17,974 nt of DNA from Nocardioides sp. (GTDB lineage: Bacteria > Actinomycetota > Actinomycetes > Propionibacteriales > Nocardioidaceae): the NCBI GenBank assembly GCA_021166815.1, contig JAJPEO010000150.1:1-17974 (forward strand). Reading direction: 5' to 3'. Position 1 is the first letter of the stretch. Each line of letters begins with the position of its first letter. The notes below the pieces were generated by a model. The model worked only from the letters and a program-made list of their open reading frames with translations. It was not told the DNA's origin and did no database searches. The position numbers and the translations under genes are program-made. Below, piece by piece: positions 1-8,864 of this stretch.

Positions 1-1058
1 CGAATCAGGGAGTCGCGCCACACCGGCGCGAGCAGCAGGATGCCGGCCGTCGCGAGGACCGACAGCGCGAAGCCGGCCGTCAACGCCAGCGACGGGTCAG
101 CCAGCAGGAGGAACAGCACGGCGATGCCGAGGCAGCGCGTACCCCGGGAGAGGCCGTTGCTCCCCATGCCGATGAGTGCGGCGGTCCCCATCGCTGCCGC
201 CCGCACGACGCTCGGCTCGTCACGAGCCACCAGGACGAACCCGATGATGCCGGCGCCGGCGAGCAGCCACGTGCCGCGGCCACGCACCCCCACCCACCTC
301 CCGGCGATGACGAGGAACCCGACGACCAGGGTCAGGTTGGTGCCGCTCACCGCGAGCAGGTGGGTCAGGCCGGTGTCGCGGAAGTCGTCGCTGAGCCCGG
401 CGTCGAGGGCGCTGTCGTCCCCGACGACGAGGGCTGGCACGAGCGCGGCGGCATCCGGCTGCCGACCGCTCACGACGTCGCGCACCGAGCGGCGCACGGC
501 GGCGGCCGCGTCCCACGCCGGACCGGGACGCGACACGACCAGTGGCGCTCCCCCGATGGGTCGGGCCAGTGCGACGGCGTCACCTGTGGCGGGTGCCAGT
601 CGCAGGCGCTGGACCACCTCGGTCCCCAGCGGCGGGGCGGGCCACTCCGGGTCGGCCAGCACCACCACCGGGACCCGCGTGCGCCACGTCTCCGCGCGGC
701 CCTGCACCGCCGTGATCCTGGCCCGGACGACCTGCTGGTCGGTGAAGCCACCAGCGACCACCCGTGCGTCGCTCGTGATGGTCAGCCGCGCCGAGACGAC
801 GGCGCGCTCGGCCGCAAGGTCGGCGACCGGCGAACCGGCCAGCAGGGCCTGCTGCAGCACCGCCACGCCTGCCACGGCCGAGAGCGCGGCGACCGGCCCC
901 AACCAGCCGATCGCGAGCCTGCCGCGCGCAACGGCCACGACGGCGGCGAGCACCAGGACCGCGACCGTCAGCGCGGCGTGGGCGGTCGGGACGAGCAGCG
1001 CCACCAGGGCGCCAGTCCAGGCGCCCGCGCCGAGGACCGGGGCCCGGACGTCGACCAC
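1..1058 (-). CDS. comEC: ComEC/Rec2-family DNA internalization protein (C-terminus beyond window)
   Basis: ComEC forms the membrane channel that takes up single-stranded DNA in transformable bacteria; in actinobacteria its role is mostly unproven. The reading frame stays open from a GTG at 1058 to the left edge, giving about 352 residues. The N-terminus has hydrophobic segments (about 10-70), followed by a soluble OB-like stretch (about 85-175). The competence domain then begins, with the family hallmarks HLLAVSGTN (233-241) and PSVVRA (282-287), and further membrane segments follow. The C-terminal part, which would include any metallo-beta-lactamase-like domain, lies outside the window. The start lies 4 bp past the comEA stop, so the two genes are probably cotranscribed. 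No clear ribosome binding site precedes the GTG. The family is certain; the exact start is less so. Confidence 0.93.
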   Translation of the reverse strand, partial: MVDVRAPVLGAGAWTGALVALLVPTAHAALTVAVLVLAAVVAVARGRLAIGWLGPVAALSAVAGVAVLQQALLAGSPVADLAAERAVVSARLTITSDARVVAGGFTDQQVVRARITAVQGRAETWRTRVPVVVLADPEWPAPPLGTEVVQRLRLAPATGDAVALARPIGGAPLVVSRPGPAWDAAAAVRRSVRDVVSGRQPDAAALVPALVVGDDSALDAGLSDDFRDTGLTHLLAVSGTNLTLVVGFLVIAGRWVGVRGRGTWLLAGAGIIGFVLVARDEPSVVRAAAMGTAALIGMGSNGLSRGTRCLGIAVLFLLLADPSLALTAGFALSVLATAGILLLAPVWRDSLI

Positions 1059-1062
1059 GAGG

Positions 1063-1935
1063 TCAGATCGTGACGAGCGGGGCGAGCTTGGCCAATGTCG
1101 CCTCGCCGATGCCGTCCACCTCGAGGAGCTCGTCGACCGATCCGAAGCCGCCGTGCTCGGAGCGCCACCCGATGATGGCGGCGGCGGTCACCGGCCCGAC
1201 GCCCGGGAGCGTCTCGAGCGTGACCTGGTCGGCGGTGTTGATGTTGACCAGCCCTGCCGGCGCCACCGTGCCTGGTGCGCCGAGGCTCCCGCCGACTCCG
1301 GCGGGGACGTCGACACCCACGAGGATCTGCTCACCGTCGACGAGGACCCGAGCCAGGTTGATCGAGGTGAGGTCGACACCGCGCCGGGCACCCCCGGCCT
1401 CCTCCAGCGCGTCGACGACCCGCGAGCCGGCGGGCAGCACCACGATGCCCGGCCGACGCACCTTGCCCGCGACGTCCACCGTCACCTCGGACCGCCCCTC
1501 GGTGGGCAGCACCGAGCCGGTGCTCGGGGACGACGCCACGGATCCGTCCGTTGCCGGGGCCGTGGGCACCGTGACGAGCGGGGTGGAGGCCGCCCTGAGC
1601 TCGGGCACCGCCTCCGGCTGCGCGCGGGCTGACACCGTCATCCACGCGGCGACCCCGACGCCGATCGCCGCGATCGTGACGACGACGGCCACGTGCACCG
1701 GTCCCAGCCCCGTGACCCAGGGCCAGCGCTCACCCCAGGCCTGGCGCCAGGCTGCGCGAGGGCGTCGCGAGGCGTGCCGGCCCGGGACCGGGATCGTGAC
1801 GGGAGCCGGCGAAGCCTCGCCGCGCAACCGGGTGGGCTCCTCGTCACCCCGCAAGGCGGACAGCTCGGCACCCAGGATCGCCAGGCGTCGGGCGACCGCC
1901 TCGGCATGCTCGGCATCGGTCTGGCTCCTGCGCAT
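1063..1935 (-). CDS. comEA: ComEA-family helix-hairpin-helix DNA-binding protein
   Basis: ComEA is a membrane-anchored DNA receptor that hands DNA to ComEC. The 290-residue protein has a cytoplasmic N-terminal stretch (1-77), one membrane segment (about 78-100), a Pro/Ser/Thr-rich linker, and a SLBB-type domain (about 150-210, VTVDVAGKVRRPG then LPAGSRVVDALEEAGG). It ends with a helix-hairpin-helix pair (about 228-290) containing VNINTA, LPGVGPVTAAAI and VDGIGEATLAKL. This is the complete domain order of Gram-positive ComEA. The ATG start is 6 nt after a TAGCGT box with no Shine-Dalgarno sequence, so the mRNA may be leaderless. comEC follows after 4 bp. Actinobacteria with this pair are mostly not known to be naturally competent, so the physiological role is open. 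Confidence 0.95.
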   Translation of the reverse strand: MRRSQTDAEHAEAVARRLAILGAELSALRGDEEPTRLRGEASPAPVTIPVPGRHASRRPRAAWRQAWGERWPWVTGLGPVHVAVVVTIAAIGVGVAAWMTVSARAQPEAVPELRAASTPLVTVPTAPATDGSVASSPSTGSVLPTEGRSEVTVDVAGKVRRPGIVVLPAGSRVVDALEEAGGARRGVDLTSINLARVLVDGEQILVGVDVPAGVGGSLGAPGTVAPAGLVNINTADQVTLETLPGVGPVTAAAIIGWRSEHGGFGSVDELLEVDGIGEATLAKLAPLVTI

Positions 1936-1941
1936 GACCCC

Positions 1942-1947
1942 ACGCTA
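1942..1947 (-). promoter_or_regulatory. Putative -10 element (TAGCGT) of comEA
   Basis: The minus strand reads TAGCGT, then 6 nt, then the comEA ATG. It fits the actinobacterial TAnnnT -10 consensus placed so that transcription would begin at or next to the start codon. No convincing -35 is visible. Confidence 0.4.
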
Positions 1948-1987
1948 GGGAGGTCCGAGCACCCAGCGGCACCCGTGCGGGAGGATC

Positions 1988-1996
1988 TGTGGACAA
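1988..1996 (-). promoter_or_regulatory. Isolated DnaA-box-like 9-mer (TTGTCCACA)
   Basis: The minus strand reads TTGTCCACA, the form of the DnaA box common in high-GC actinobacteria. It lies in the 110-bp gap between degV and comEA. It is a single copy, so it is not an origin. It could be a DnaA-responsive promoter site or a chance match. Confidence 0.3.
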
Positions 1997-2045
1997 CACG
2001 CCGCCCACGGAAGGGCATGCCCCCGCGGTCGCAGCAGTCGCGGTC

Positions 2046-2909
2046 TCAGTCGGTCGGGAGCGGGGCCACGCACGCTGCGACCATGCCGGGGCCGACGTGT
2101 GCGCCGAGCACGGCGCCGAGCTCGCCACACATCACGTCGCGACCATCCAGCTGGGTGGCGAGCCGGTCACGCAGCTGCTCGGCCAGGACCTCGGCGCGCT
2201 CGGCGTTGGCCAGGTGGGACACGCACACGTCTACCTGCTGGTCGCCGGCCGCCTCCACGGCCAGCTCGGCCAGGCGCGCGAGCGCTTTCGAAGCCGTACG
2301 GACCTTCTCCTTGGGCTGCACGCGCCCCTCGGCGATCTGGAGCAGCGGCTTGACCGACAACGCCCCGCCCAGGATGGCCTGCGCAGCGCCGATGCGACCG
2401 CCGCGGCGGAGGTACTCGAGGGTGTCGACGTAGAACAACGACGTGGCGGCGTGCCCACGCTGGCGCGCGGCGCGGGCTGCCTCCTCGGCGGTGCCACCGG
2501 CGGCGACCACGGCAGCAGCGGTGATCGCGGCGTAGCCGGTGGCGATGCCGACCTGGCCGGAGTCCACCGCGTGGACGGGCACGGGGGCGTCCCTGGCGGC
2601 GAGCTGGGCCGACTCGAAGGTGCCACTCATCTCGCCCGACAGGTGGACCGACACGATCTCCGTGGCACCGGCCGCCGCCAGCTCGCGGTAGACCTCGGCG
2701 AACACGGCCGGGGCCGGGCGCGAGGTGTTGACGGGCACGAAGTCGCGCAGCGCCTGCGCCACGATCTCGGGCGTCGCGCCGTCGGGCCCCTCGTCGAGCA
2801 CCTTCGCGCCGATCACGACCTGCAGGGGGACGACCCTGATGCCGTGATCGGCCGCCACCTCGGCCGGGAGGCTGGCGGTCGAGTCGGTGACGACGACGAT
2901 GGAGCTCAC
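2046..2909 (-). CDS. DegV family fatty-acid-binding protein
   Basis: DegV (FakB-like) proteins bind a fatty acid in a deep pocket; in Firmicutes, FakB presents it to the kinase FakA. The 287-residue protein matches the family throughout. It has the N-terminal VVTDSTASLP, the mid-protein HLSGEMSGTF fatty-acid-binding loop, DSGQVGIATGY, and the conserved YLRRGGRIG segment followed by LGGALSVKPLL. The start is GTG at 2909, 25 bp after the leuS stop. No purine-rich ribosome binding site lies in that gap, but a TACGCT box sits 8 nt before the GTG. leuS, degV, comEA and comEC keep the same order and strand, similar to the degV/comEA neighbourhood I recall in mycobacteria. Which fatty acid or partner kinase it serves cannot be read from the sequence. 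Confidence 0.93.
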   Translation of the reverse strand: MSSIVVVTDSTASLPAEVAADHGIRVVPLQVVIGAKVLDEGPDGATPEIVAQALRDFVPVNTSRPAPAVFAEVYRELAAAGATEIVSVHLSGEMSGTFESAQLAARDAPVPVHAVDSGQVGIATGYAAITAAAVVAAGGTAEEAARAARQRGHAATSLFYVDTLEYLRRGGRIGAAQAILGGALSVKPLLQIAEGRVQPKEKVRTASKALARLAELAVEAAGDQQVDVCVSHLANAERAEVLAEQLRDRLATQLDGRDVMCGELGAVLGAHVGPGMVAACVAPLPTD

Positions 2910-2917
2910 GGGGCGAG

Positions 2918-2923
2918 AGCGTA
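2918..2923 (-). promoter_or_regulatory. Possible -10 element (TACGCT) of degV
   Basis: TACGCT on the minus strand ends 8 nt before the GTG start of degV, inside the 25-bp leuS-degV gap. The spacing is slightly long for a leaderless start. Readthrough from leuS is an equally good explanation for expression. Confidence 0.25.
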
Positions 2924-2934
2924 TCGGGTGGTGC

Positions 2935-5460
<2,526 letters not shown>

Positions 5461-5492
5461 CTGGTCTCCTGATCGGTCCTGCCCCTGACATG

Positions 5493-5518
5493 AAAAAACC
5501 CCTCAGCACAGAGGGGTT
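5493..5518 (-). terminator. Rho-independent terminator/attenuator in the leuS leader
   Basis: On the minus strand, an 8-bp stem AACCCCTC/GAGGGGTT with a 6-nt loop is followed by six U. This is a textbook intrinsic terminator located only about 33 bp upstream of the leuS start codon, with leuS transcribed through it. A terminator in this place makes sense only if it is conditional. Confidence 0.8.
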
Positions 5519-5519
5519 G

Positions 5520-5554
5520 CCGCGTGACTCTCAAGGATCGGTGAGTCAGCGCGG
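5520..5554 (-). promoter_or_regulatory. 11-bp leader hairpin overlapping the leader-peptide stop codon
   Basis: The arms CCGCG-c-TGACTC and GAGTCACGCGG pair over 11 bp with one bulged C and a 12-nt loop. The UGA stop of the leader ORF is inside the 5' arm, so a ribosome at the stop would melt this stem, whereas one stalled at the Leu codons would not. It ends one base before the terminator stem. I could not find, by eye, a third segment that pairs alternatively with the terminator, so the switch mechanism is unresolved. Confidence 0.6.
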
Positions 5555-5584
5555 CTGGCCAAGGAGCAGGAACTGCGACTGCAT
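5546..5584 (-). CDS. Candidate leucine leader peptide of leuS (12 aa)
   Basis: A 12-codon ORF, MQSQFLLLGQPR, lies between the leuS promoter and the terminator. It carries three adjacent leucine codons of three kinds (CTG, CTC, CTT). An in-frame upstream ATG would give 15 residues (MGPMQSQFLLLGQPR). The TAGGAT box 7 nt before the ATG implies that the transcript starts at the ATG itself, so the peptide would be translated from a leaderless RNA. If the upstream ATG is used instead, AGGA could act as a weak ribosome binding site only for the downstream ATG. Ribosome-mediated attenuation with Leu-rich leaders is known for leucine biosynthesis operons, including leuA in actinobacteria. By analogy, ribosome stalling on uncharged tRNA-Leu would favour leuS expression. 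The assignment is inferred from position, codon content and the flanking hairpins. Confidence 0.6.
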   Translation of the reverse strand: MQSQFLLLGQPR

Positions 5585-5591
5585 GGGTCCC

Positions 5592-5597
5592 ATCCTA
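5592..5597 (-). promoter_or_regulatory. Putative -10 element (TAGGAT) of the leuS leader
   Basis: TAGGAT on the minus strand lies 7 nt before the leader-peptide ATG and downstream of the DUF4870 terminator, exactly where a dedicated leuS promoter is required. The -35 region is not recognisable. Confidence 0.5.
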
Positions 5598-5616
5598 CGC
5601 CGCTCGCCGGGGCGGA

Positions 5617-5659
5617 GGGAAAAGAAGGCGGCGGCCCGGTCCCCCGACCGGGCCGCCGC
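5617..5659 (-). terminator. Intrinsic terminator after the DUF4870 gene
   Basis: A perfect 13-bp inverted repeat, GCGGCGGCCCGGT with arms at 5628-5640 and 5647-5659, has a 6-nt loop. On the minus strand it is followed by the pyrimidine/U-rich tract CTTCTTTTCCCT. It begins 17 bp after the stop codon of the upstream gene and isolates leuS transcription from it. Confidence 0.8.
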
Positions 5660-5675
5660 AGGGGCTTCGCGGCGG

Positions 5676-6104
5676 TCAGCTCACGAAGCGCGGGGTGAAG
5701 GGCGGGGTCCACCACTCACCGTTGTAGGCCTTGATGCACCCGATCACGTGAACCACCAGGGCGTAGAGCAGGGCGGCGCCGAAGGTCACGAACCCGACGA
5801 GCAGCAGCATGAGCGGCAGCGAGATCACCAGGATGATCGCGGTCGTGATCTGCACGGTGAGGGAGTTGGCGGCGTGGGCCCGCACGAACGGACCGCGGTC
5901 CTTGTAGAGGACGTACACCACGAGGGAGCCCACGAAGCCGAGCGTGCCGGCGCTGGCGAGCATCGCGCCCAGCGGTGCGGCATGGGCGATGAGGCCCCAC
6001 GTGCGCTCGTCCTGGGGAGACATCGGCGCCTGCCCCCCACCCGGGCGGTAGTCCGGCGCCTGGGGGTAGGGGTCGTGCGGGGTGTTGGGGGTCGGGTCGG
6101 ACAT
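5676..6104 (-). CDS. DUF4870 domain small membrane protein
   Basis: This 142-residue protein has a Pro/Gly/Asp-rich cytoplasmic-type N-terminus (1-40, with PTPNTPHDPYPQAPDY). It is followed by RTWGLIAHAAPLG and one membrane segment (about 50-75), a charged loop YKDRGPFVRAHAANSLTVQ, two closely spaced membrane segments (about 92-130), and the C-terminal WWTPPFTPRFVS. The Asn-Ser-Leu/Gln signature after the charged loop is typical of DUF4870 (Tic20-like fold). The function of the family is unknown. The ATG at 6104 is chosen because GGAGGAGTGAGGAAG precedes it; an upstream in-frame start at 6143 lacks this and would add 13 unconserved residues. It stands alone, with a terminator below and a divergent ArsR gene upstream. 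Confidence 0.85.
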   Translation of the reverse strand: MSDPTPNTPHDPYPQAPDYRPGGGQAPMSPQDERTWGLIAHAAPLGAMLASAGTLGFVGSLVVYVLYKDRGPFVRAHAANSLTVQITTAIILVISLPLMLLLVGFVTFGAALLYALVVHVIGCIKAYNGEWWTPPFTPRFVS

Positions 6105-6218
6105 CTTCCTCACTCCTCCGTGCTCGATGCCTGCTGACACCACTCAACCACCGCGTCGAGCCGATTTCATCCCGGTCAGGGGTCACGTCAGGGTCGTCTC
6201 GGGGGCGTTTCAGGACCT

Positions 6219-6283
6219 ACCCCCCAAGAACTGTTTGACAGTAGGGCGAACGCGGGTGGATCCTTGACCCCCCAAGAACTGTT
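6219..6283 (+). repeat. 17-bp direct repeat pair upstream of the ArsR gene
   Basis: ACCCCCCAAGAACTGTT occurs twice, at 6219-6235 and 6267-6283, identical over 17 bp and 48 bp apart start to start. The first copy leads into ACTGT-ttg-ACAGT (6230-6242), an inverted repeat that overlaps a perfect TTGACA. The second copy ends just before the GGAGGG ribosome binding site. The location suggests operator sites or a duplicated leader element. Confidence 0.8.
6230..6242 (+). promoter_or_regulatory. Inverted repeat over a consensus -35 box (TTGACA) of the ArsR-MFS operon
   Basis: ACTGT-TTG-ACAGT overlaps TTGACA (6235-6240), a perfect -35 hexamer. The matching -10, about 17-18 bp on, is weak (GGATCC/GATCCT at 6258-6264). 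A dimeric winged-helix repressor bound here would block the promoter, so autoregulation by the downstream ArsR protein is a reasonable inference. Confidence 0.4.
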
Positions 6284-6290
6284 GGAGGGT
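6267..6290 (+). promoter_or_regulatory. Possible RNA hairpin sequestering the ArsR ribosome binding site
   Basis: ACCCCCCAA (6267-6275) can pair with TTGGAGGGT (6282-6290) around a 6-nt loop, with one C-A mismatch. The right arm contains the GGAGGG ribosome binding site of the following gene. The left arm belongs to the repeat described at 6219-6283. Confidence 0.35.
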
Positions 6291-6292
6291 TG

Positions 6293-6853
6293 ATGGACGA
6301 GACGACCGAGGCTGCCGAGGTCACCGCTCTGCGCGCGGTGGCCCACCCCGTGCGGCTGCGCATGCTCTCGATGCTGACCGGCGAGGCGATGAGCGCGGCC
6401 GAGGTCGCCCGCGCCCTGGACCTCACGCACGCCAACGCGTCATACCACCTCCGGGTGCTCCACGACGCCGGCGAGCTGGTCGTCGAGTCGGAGGAGAAGG
6501 TCCGCGGCGGCACCGCCCGGCGCTACCGCTACCGCTACGACGCGGCCGTCGACGAGCGGCGGGGACCGCGGGACGCCGCTGCCCGCATCGCCGACGCGCG
6601 CGCGACCCAGCTGGAGGTCGAGCGTCGCCTGCTCGAGGCGGCGCCGGGGTCCGGCTCGGCGAGCGACCTCGAGGCGTGGGTCCCCCTGGAGGCGTGGCGC
6701 CGGGCGCTCGACCTGGTGCACGAAGCCTCGATGCTCCTCCACGACGAGGCGAGGCCGGCCGGCTCGCCCGACACCGTGCACGTGAGCGCGACCTGGAACG
6801 CCTTCACGATGACCGGCGGGCTCACCGGCGAGGCAGCGGGGTGGCGTCCGTGA
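6293..6853 (+). CDS. ArsR-family winged-helix transcriptional regulator
   Basis: The 186-residue protein has an N-terminal winged helix-turn-helix domain. LRAVAHPVRLRMLSML is helix 1. MSAAEVARALDLTHANASYHLRVLHDAGELV is the recognition region, and GGTARRYRYR is the wing. The C-terminal half (about 85-186) is an Arg/Ala/Glu-rich, mostly helical effector or dimerisation region ending in TWNAFTMTGGLTGEA. The ELCVCD metal site of ArsR/SmtB sensors is absent, so it is not a classical metal sensor; it fits the HTH_20 group that often sits beside MFS exporters. The ATG follows GGAGGG by 3 nt (TTG at 6290 is an in-frame alternative). It overlaps the MFS gene by 13 bp. Repression of its own operon, relieved by an export substrate, is inferred. 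Confidence 0.9.
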   Translation: MDETTEAAEVTALRAVAHPVRLRMLSMLTGEAMSAAEVARALDLTHANASYHLRVLHDAGELVVESEEKVRGGTARRYRYRYDAAVDERRGPRDAAARIADARATQLEVERRLLEAAPGSGSASDLEAWVPLEAWRRALDLVHEASMLLHDEARPAGSPDTVHVSATWNAFTMTGGLTGEAAGWRP

Positions 6854-8088
6854 CCTGGGCAGCCTCCTTCGCGCCCCTGCGCAACCGCACGTTCGCGTGG
6901 TACTTCGCGAGCCGGTCGGTCAACACCCTCGGCGCGATGATGGCCAACATCGCGCTCACCTTCGCGGTGCTCGACATCGACGGCCGCGCCGTCGCGATCG
7001 GCCAGGTGCTCGCCGCCCACACCATCCCGATGATCGTGCTGCTCCTGTGGGGCGGCGTCATCTCCGACCGGTTCCCCCGCAGCATGGTCCTGCAGGTGTC
7101 CAACGTCGCCTCGGCCCTGACCGAGGGCGCCATCGCGTTCCTGGTGATCACCGGCCGCGCCGAGCTGTGGATGATCATCGCGCTCGGCGCCCTGCACGGC
7201 GCGGTGTCCGCGATCTCGATGCCGGCCCTGGCCGGGATGGTCCCGACGATCGTGCCGCGTGACCAGCTCCAGCCGGCCAACGCGCTGCTGTCCCTCACCC
7301 GCAACGGCCTCACCGTGCTGGGGCCTACCCTCGGTGCCCTGCTGGTCGTGTCGCTGGGCTCCGGATGGGCGCTGGCCTTCAACGCCGCCTGCTGGCTCCT
7401 CGCCGCGTTGTTCCTCATCCCCGTACGCGTGCCCCCGCGCGAGCACGCCGGCGACAGCGACGTGCTGACCGAGCTTCGCGAGGGATGGTCGTTCTTCCGT
7501 CGCACCACGTGGCTCTGGGTCGTCGTGCTGGGCTTCGGGGCGCTCAACGCGATCCACACCGGCGCCCTGTTCACCGTCGGGCCGGTCGTCGCCGAGGACA
7601 CGATCGGACGCCAGGGCTGGGGCTACGTCCTCTCCGCCGAGGCGCTCGGCCTGCTCGCCATGACCCTGGTCCTGCTGCGGGTGCGTCTGGACCGACCGCT
7701 GCTCTGGGGGATGCTCGCCATCAGCGCCATGGCCGTCCCCATGCTGATGCTGGGCCTGGAGCCCGTGCTCGTGGCGCTGGTCGTGGCCGCCTTCCTCGGC
7801 GGCATGGGCGTCGAGGTGTTCTCGATGGGCTGGAACCTCGCCATGCAGGAGAACATCGAGGACGCCATGCTCTCGCGCGCCTACTCCTACGACATGCTCG
7901 GCTCCTTCATCGCCATGCCGATCGGTCAGCTCGCCTGGGGACCCCTCGGGGAGGCGTTCGGCAACGACCGGGTCCTGGTCGCCTCCGGCATCGCGTACGT
8001 CGCCGTCTGCGCGCTCGTGCTGTCCTCCCGCTCGGTGCGCGACCTGCCCCGCGCTCCGACGCTGGTGCCCCATAGGGTCGACGCATGA
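6841..8088 (+). CDS. MFS transporter, MFS_3/enterobactin-exporter-like
   Basis: This 415-residue polytopic membrane protein has about 12 hydrophobic segments. It opens with FAPLRNRTFAWYFASRSVNTLG, typical of the MFS_3/drug-efflux branch. The loop 2-3 motif A is WGGVISDRFPRSM (D76, R77), and a motif-A-like repeat is less clear in the second half. It probably exports a small hydrophobic or toxic molecule with proton antiport; the substrate is unknown. GTG at 6841 is chosen because GAGG stands 7 nt upstream; GTG at 6850, overlapping the ArsR stop as GTGA, would remove three residues. The stop overlaps the next gene by ATGA, so the three genes form a translationally compact cassette. A regulator beside its transporter is the usual arrangement for inducible efflux. 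Confidence 0.92.
   Translation: MASVTWAASFAPLRNRTFAWYFASRSVNTLGAMMANIALTFAVLDIDGRAVAIGQVLAAHTIPMIVLLLWGGVISDRFPRSMVLQVSNVASALTEGAIAFLVITGRAELWMIIALGALHGAVSAISMPALAGMVPTIVPRDQLQPANALLSLTRNGLTVLGPTLGALLVVSLGSGWALAFNAACWLLAALFLIPVRVPPREHAGDSDVLTELREGWSFFRRTTWLWVVVLGFGALNAIHTGALFTVGPVVAEDTIGRQGWGYVLSAEALGLLAMTLVLLRVRLDRPLLWGMLAISAMAVPMLMLGLEPVLVALVVAAFLGGMGVEVFSMGWNLAMQENIEDAMLSRAYSYDMLGSFIAMPIGQLAWGPLGEAFGNDRVLVASGIAYVAVCALVLSSRSVRDLPRAPTLVPHRVDA
8073..8078 (+). promoter_or_regulatory. Possible internal -10 element (TAGGGT) for the SDR gene
   Basis: TAGGGT lies inside the last codons of the MFS gene and 6 nt before the SDR ATG, which has no Shine-Dalgarno sequence. It could allow a separate leaderless transcript of the dehydrogenase. 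ATGA coupling with the MFS gene is the alternative. Confidence 0.3.
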
Positions 8089-8846
8089 GCGTTCTCGACA
8101 TGTTCCGCCTCGACGGCAAGGTCGTCATCGTCACCGGCGCGTCCTCGGGCCTCGGCGTCGCCTTCGCGCACGGGTTCGCCCAGGCAGGCGCCGACGTCGT
8201 GCTCGGCGCGCGCCGGGTGGAGAAGCTGCAGGCCGTGGCCGACGCCGTACGCACCAACGGCCGCCAGGTGCTGACGGTCGAGACCGACGTCGCCGACCCG
8301 GAGCAGTGCCAGCGCCTCGTCGACGCGGCGATGGAGAAGTTCGGCCACGTCGACGTCCTGGTCAACAACGCCGGGGTCGGCACGGCCGTCCCGGCCACCA
8401 AGGAGACCCCGGAGCAGTTCCGCCAGGTGATCGACGTCAACCTGAACGGCTGCTACTGGATGGCCCAGGCCTGCGGCCGCGTCATGCAGCCCGGCTCGAG
8501 CATCATCAACATCTCCTCCATCCTCGGCATCACGACCGGCGGGCTCCCCCAGGCCGCGTACTCCGCCTCGAAGGCCGGGCTCGGCGGCCTCACCCGCGAC
8601 CTCGCCCAGCAGTGGATGGGCCGCAAGGGGATCCGCGTCAACGCACTGTGCCCGGGCTTCTTCGCCTCCGAGATGACCGACACCTACCCCGACGGCTACC
8701 TCGACCTGGCCCTGCAGCGGGTGCCGGCCGGACGCACCGGCGACCCGCACGAGCTCGCCGCGACCGCCGTGTGGCTGGCCTCCCCCGCGGCGGGCTACGT
8801 CAACGGCCAGATGATCCCGGTCGACGGGGGCCTCACCATCGCGTGA
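8085..8846 (+). CDS. Short-chain dehydrogenase/reductase (classical SDR)
   Basis: This 253-residue classical SDR uses NAD(P)H to oxidise or reduce an alcohol or carbonyl. All family motifs are present: the dinucleotide loop TGASSGLG (17-24), NNAG (94-97), the structural Asn in DVNLNG (N118), and the catalytic triad S145, Y159 and K163 in YSASK. The C-terminus has PGFFASEMT and the closing PVDGGLTIA. After beta-strand 2, GARRVEKL carries Arg residues that favour NADP(H). It may be FabG-like, but it has none of the features that separate a ketoacyl-ACP reductase from other SDRs, and the substrate is unknown. The start overlaps the MFS stop (ATGA). Shared expression with an exporter suggests, but does not prove, that both act on the same compound. 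Confidence 0.95.
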   Translation: MSVLDMFRLDGKVVIVTGASSGLGVAFAHGFAQAGADVVLGARRVEKLQAVADAVRTNGRQVLTVETDVADPEQCQRLVDAAMEKFGHVDVLVNNAGVGTAVPATKETPEQFRQVIDVNLNGCYWMAQACGRVMQPGSSIINISSILGITTGGLPQAAYSASKAGLGGLTRDLAQQWMGRKGIRVNALCPGFFASEMTDTYPDGYLDLALQRVPAGRTGDPHELAATAVWLASPAAGYVNGQMIPVDGGLTIA

Positions 8847-8864
8847 GGGGTTCACCGCCCCCCG

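Noticed and set aside
5520..5610. T-box riboswitch before leuS
   Set aside because: The GGATGGGACCC stretch loosely recalls the T-box sequence, but there is no long stem I with a specifier loop and no AGGGUGGNACCGCG element. The leader is too short, and the peptide-type attenuator fits better.
6175..6195. Near-tandem GTCAGGG(G)TC repeats between the DUF4870 and ArsR genes
   Set aside because: Two short imperfect copies in GC-rich DNA, without a clear promoter match. Too weak to call a site.
6293..6853. Arsenic or metal-responsive ArsR and metal efflux
   Set aside because: The ELCVCD cysteine motif is missing and the partner is an MFS_3-type exporter, not an ArsB or P-type ATPase.
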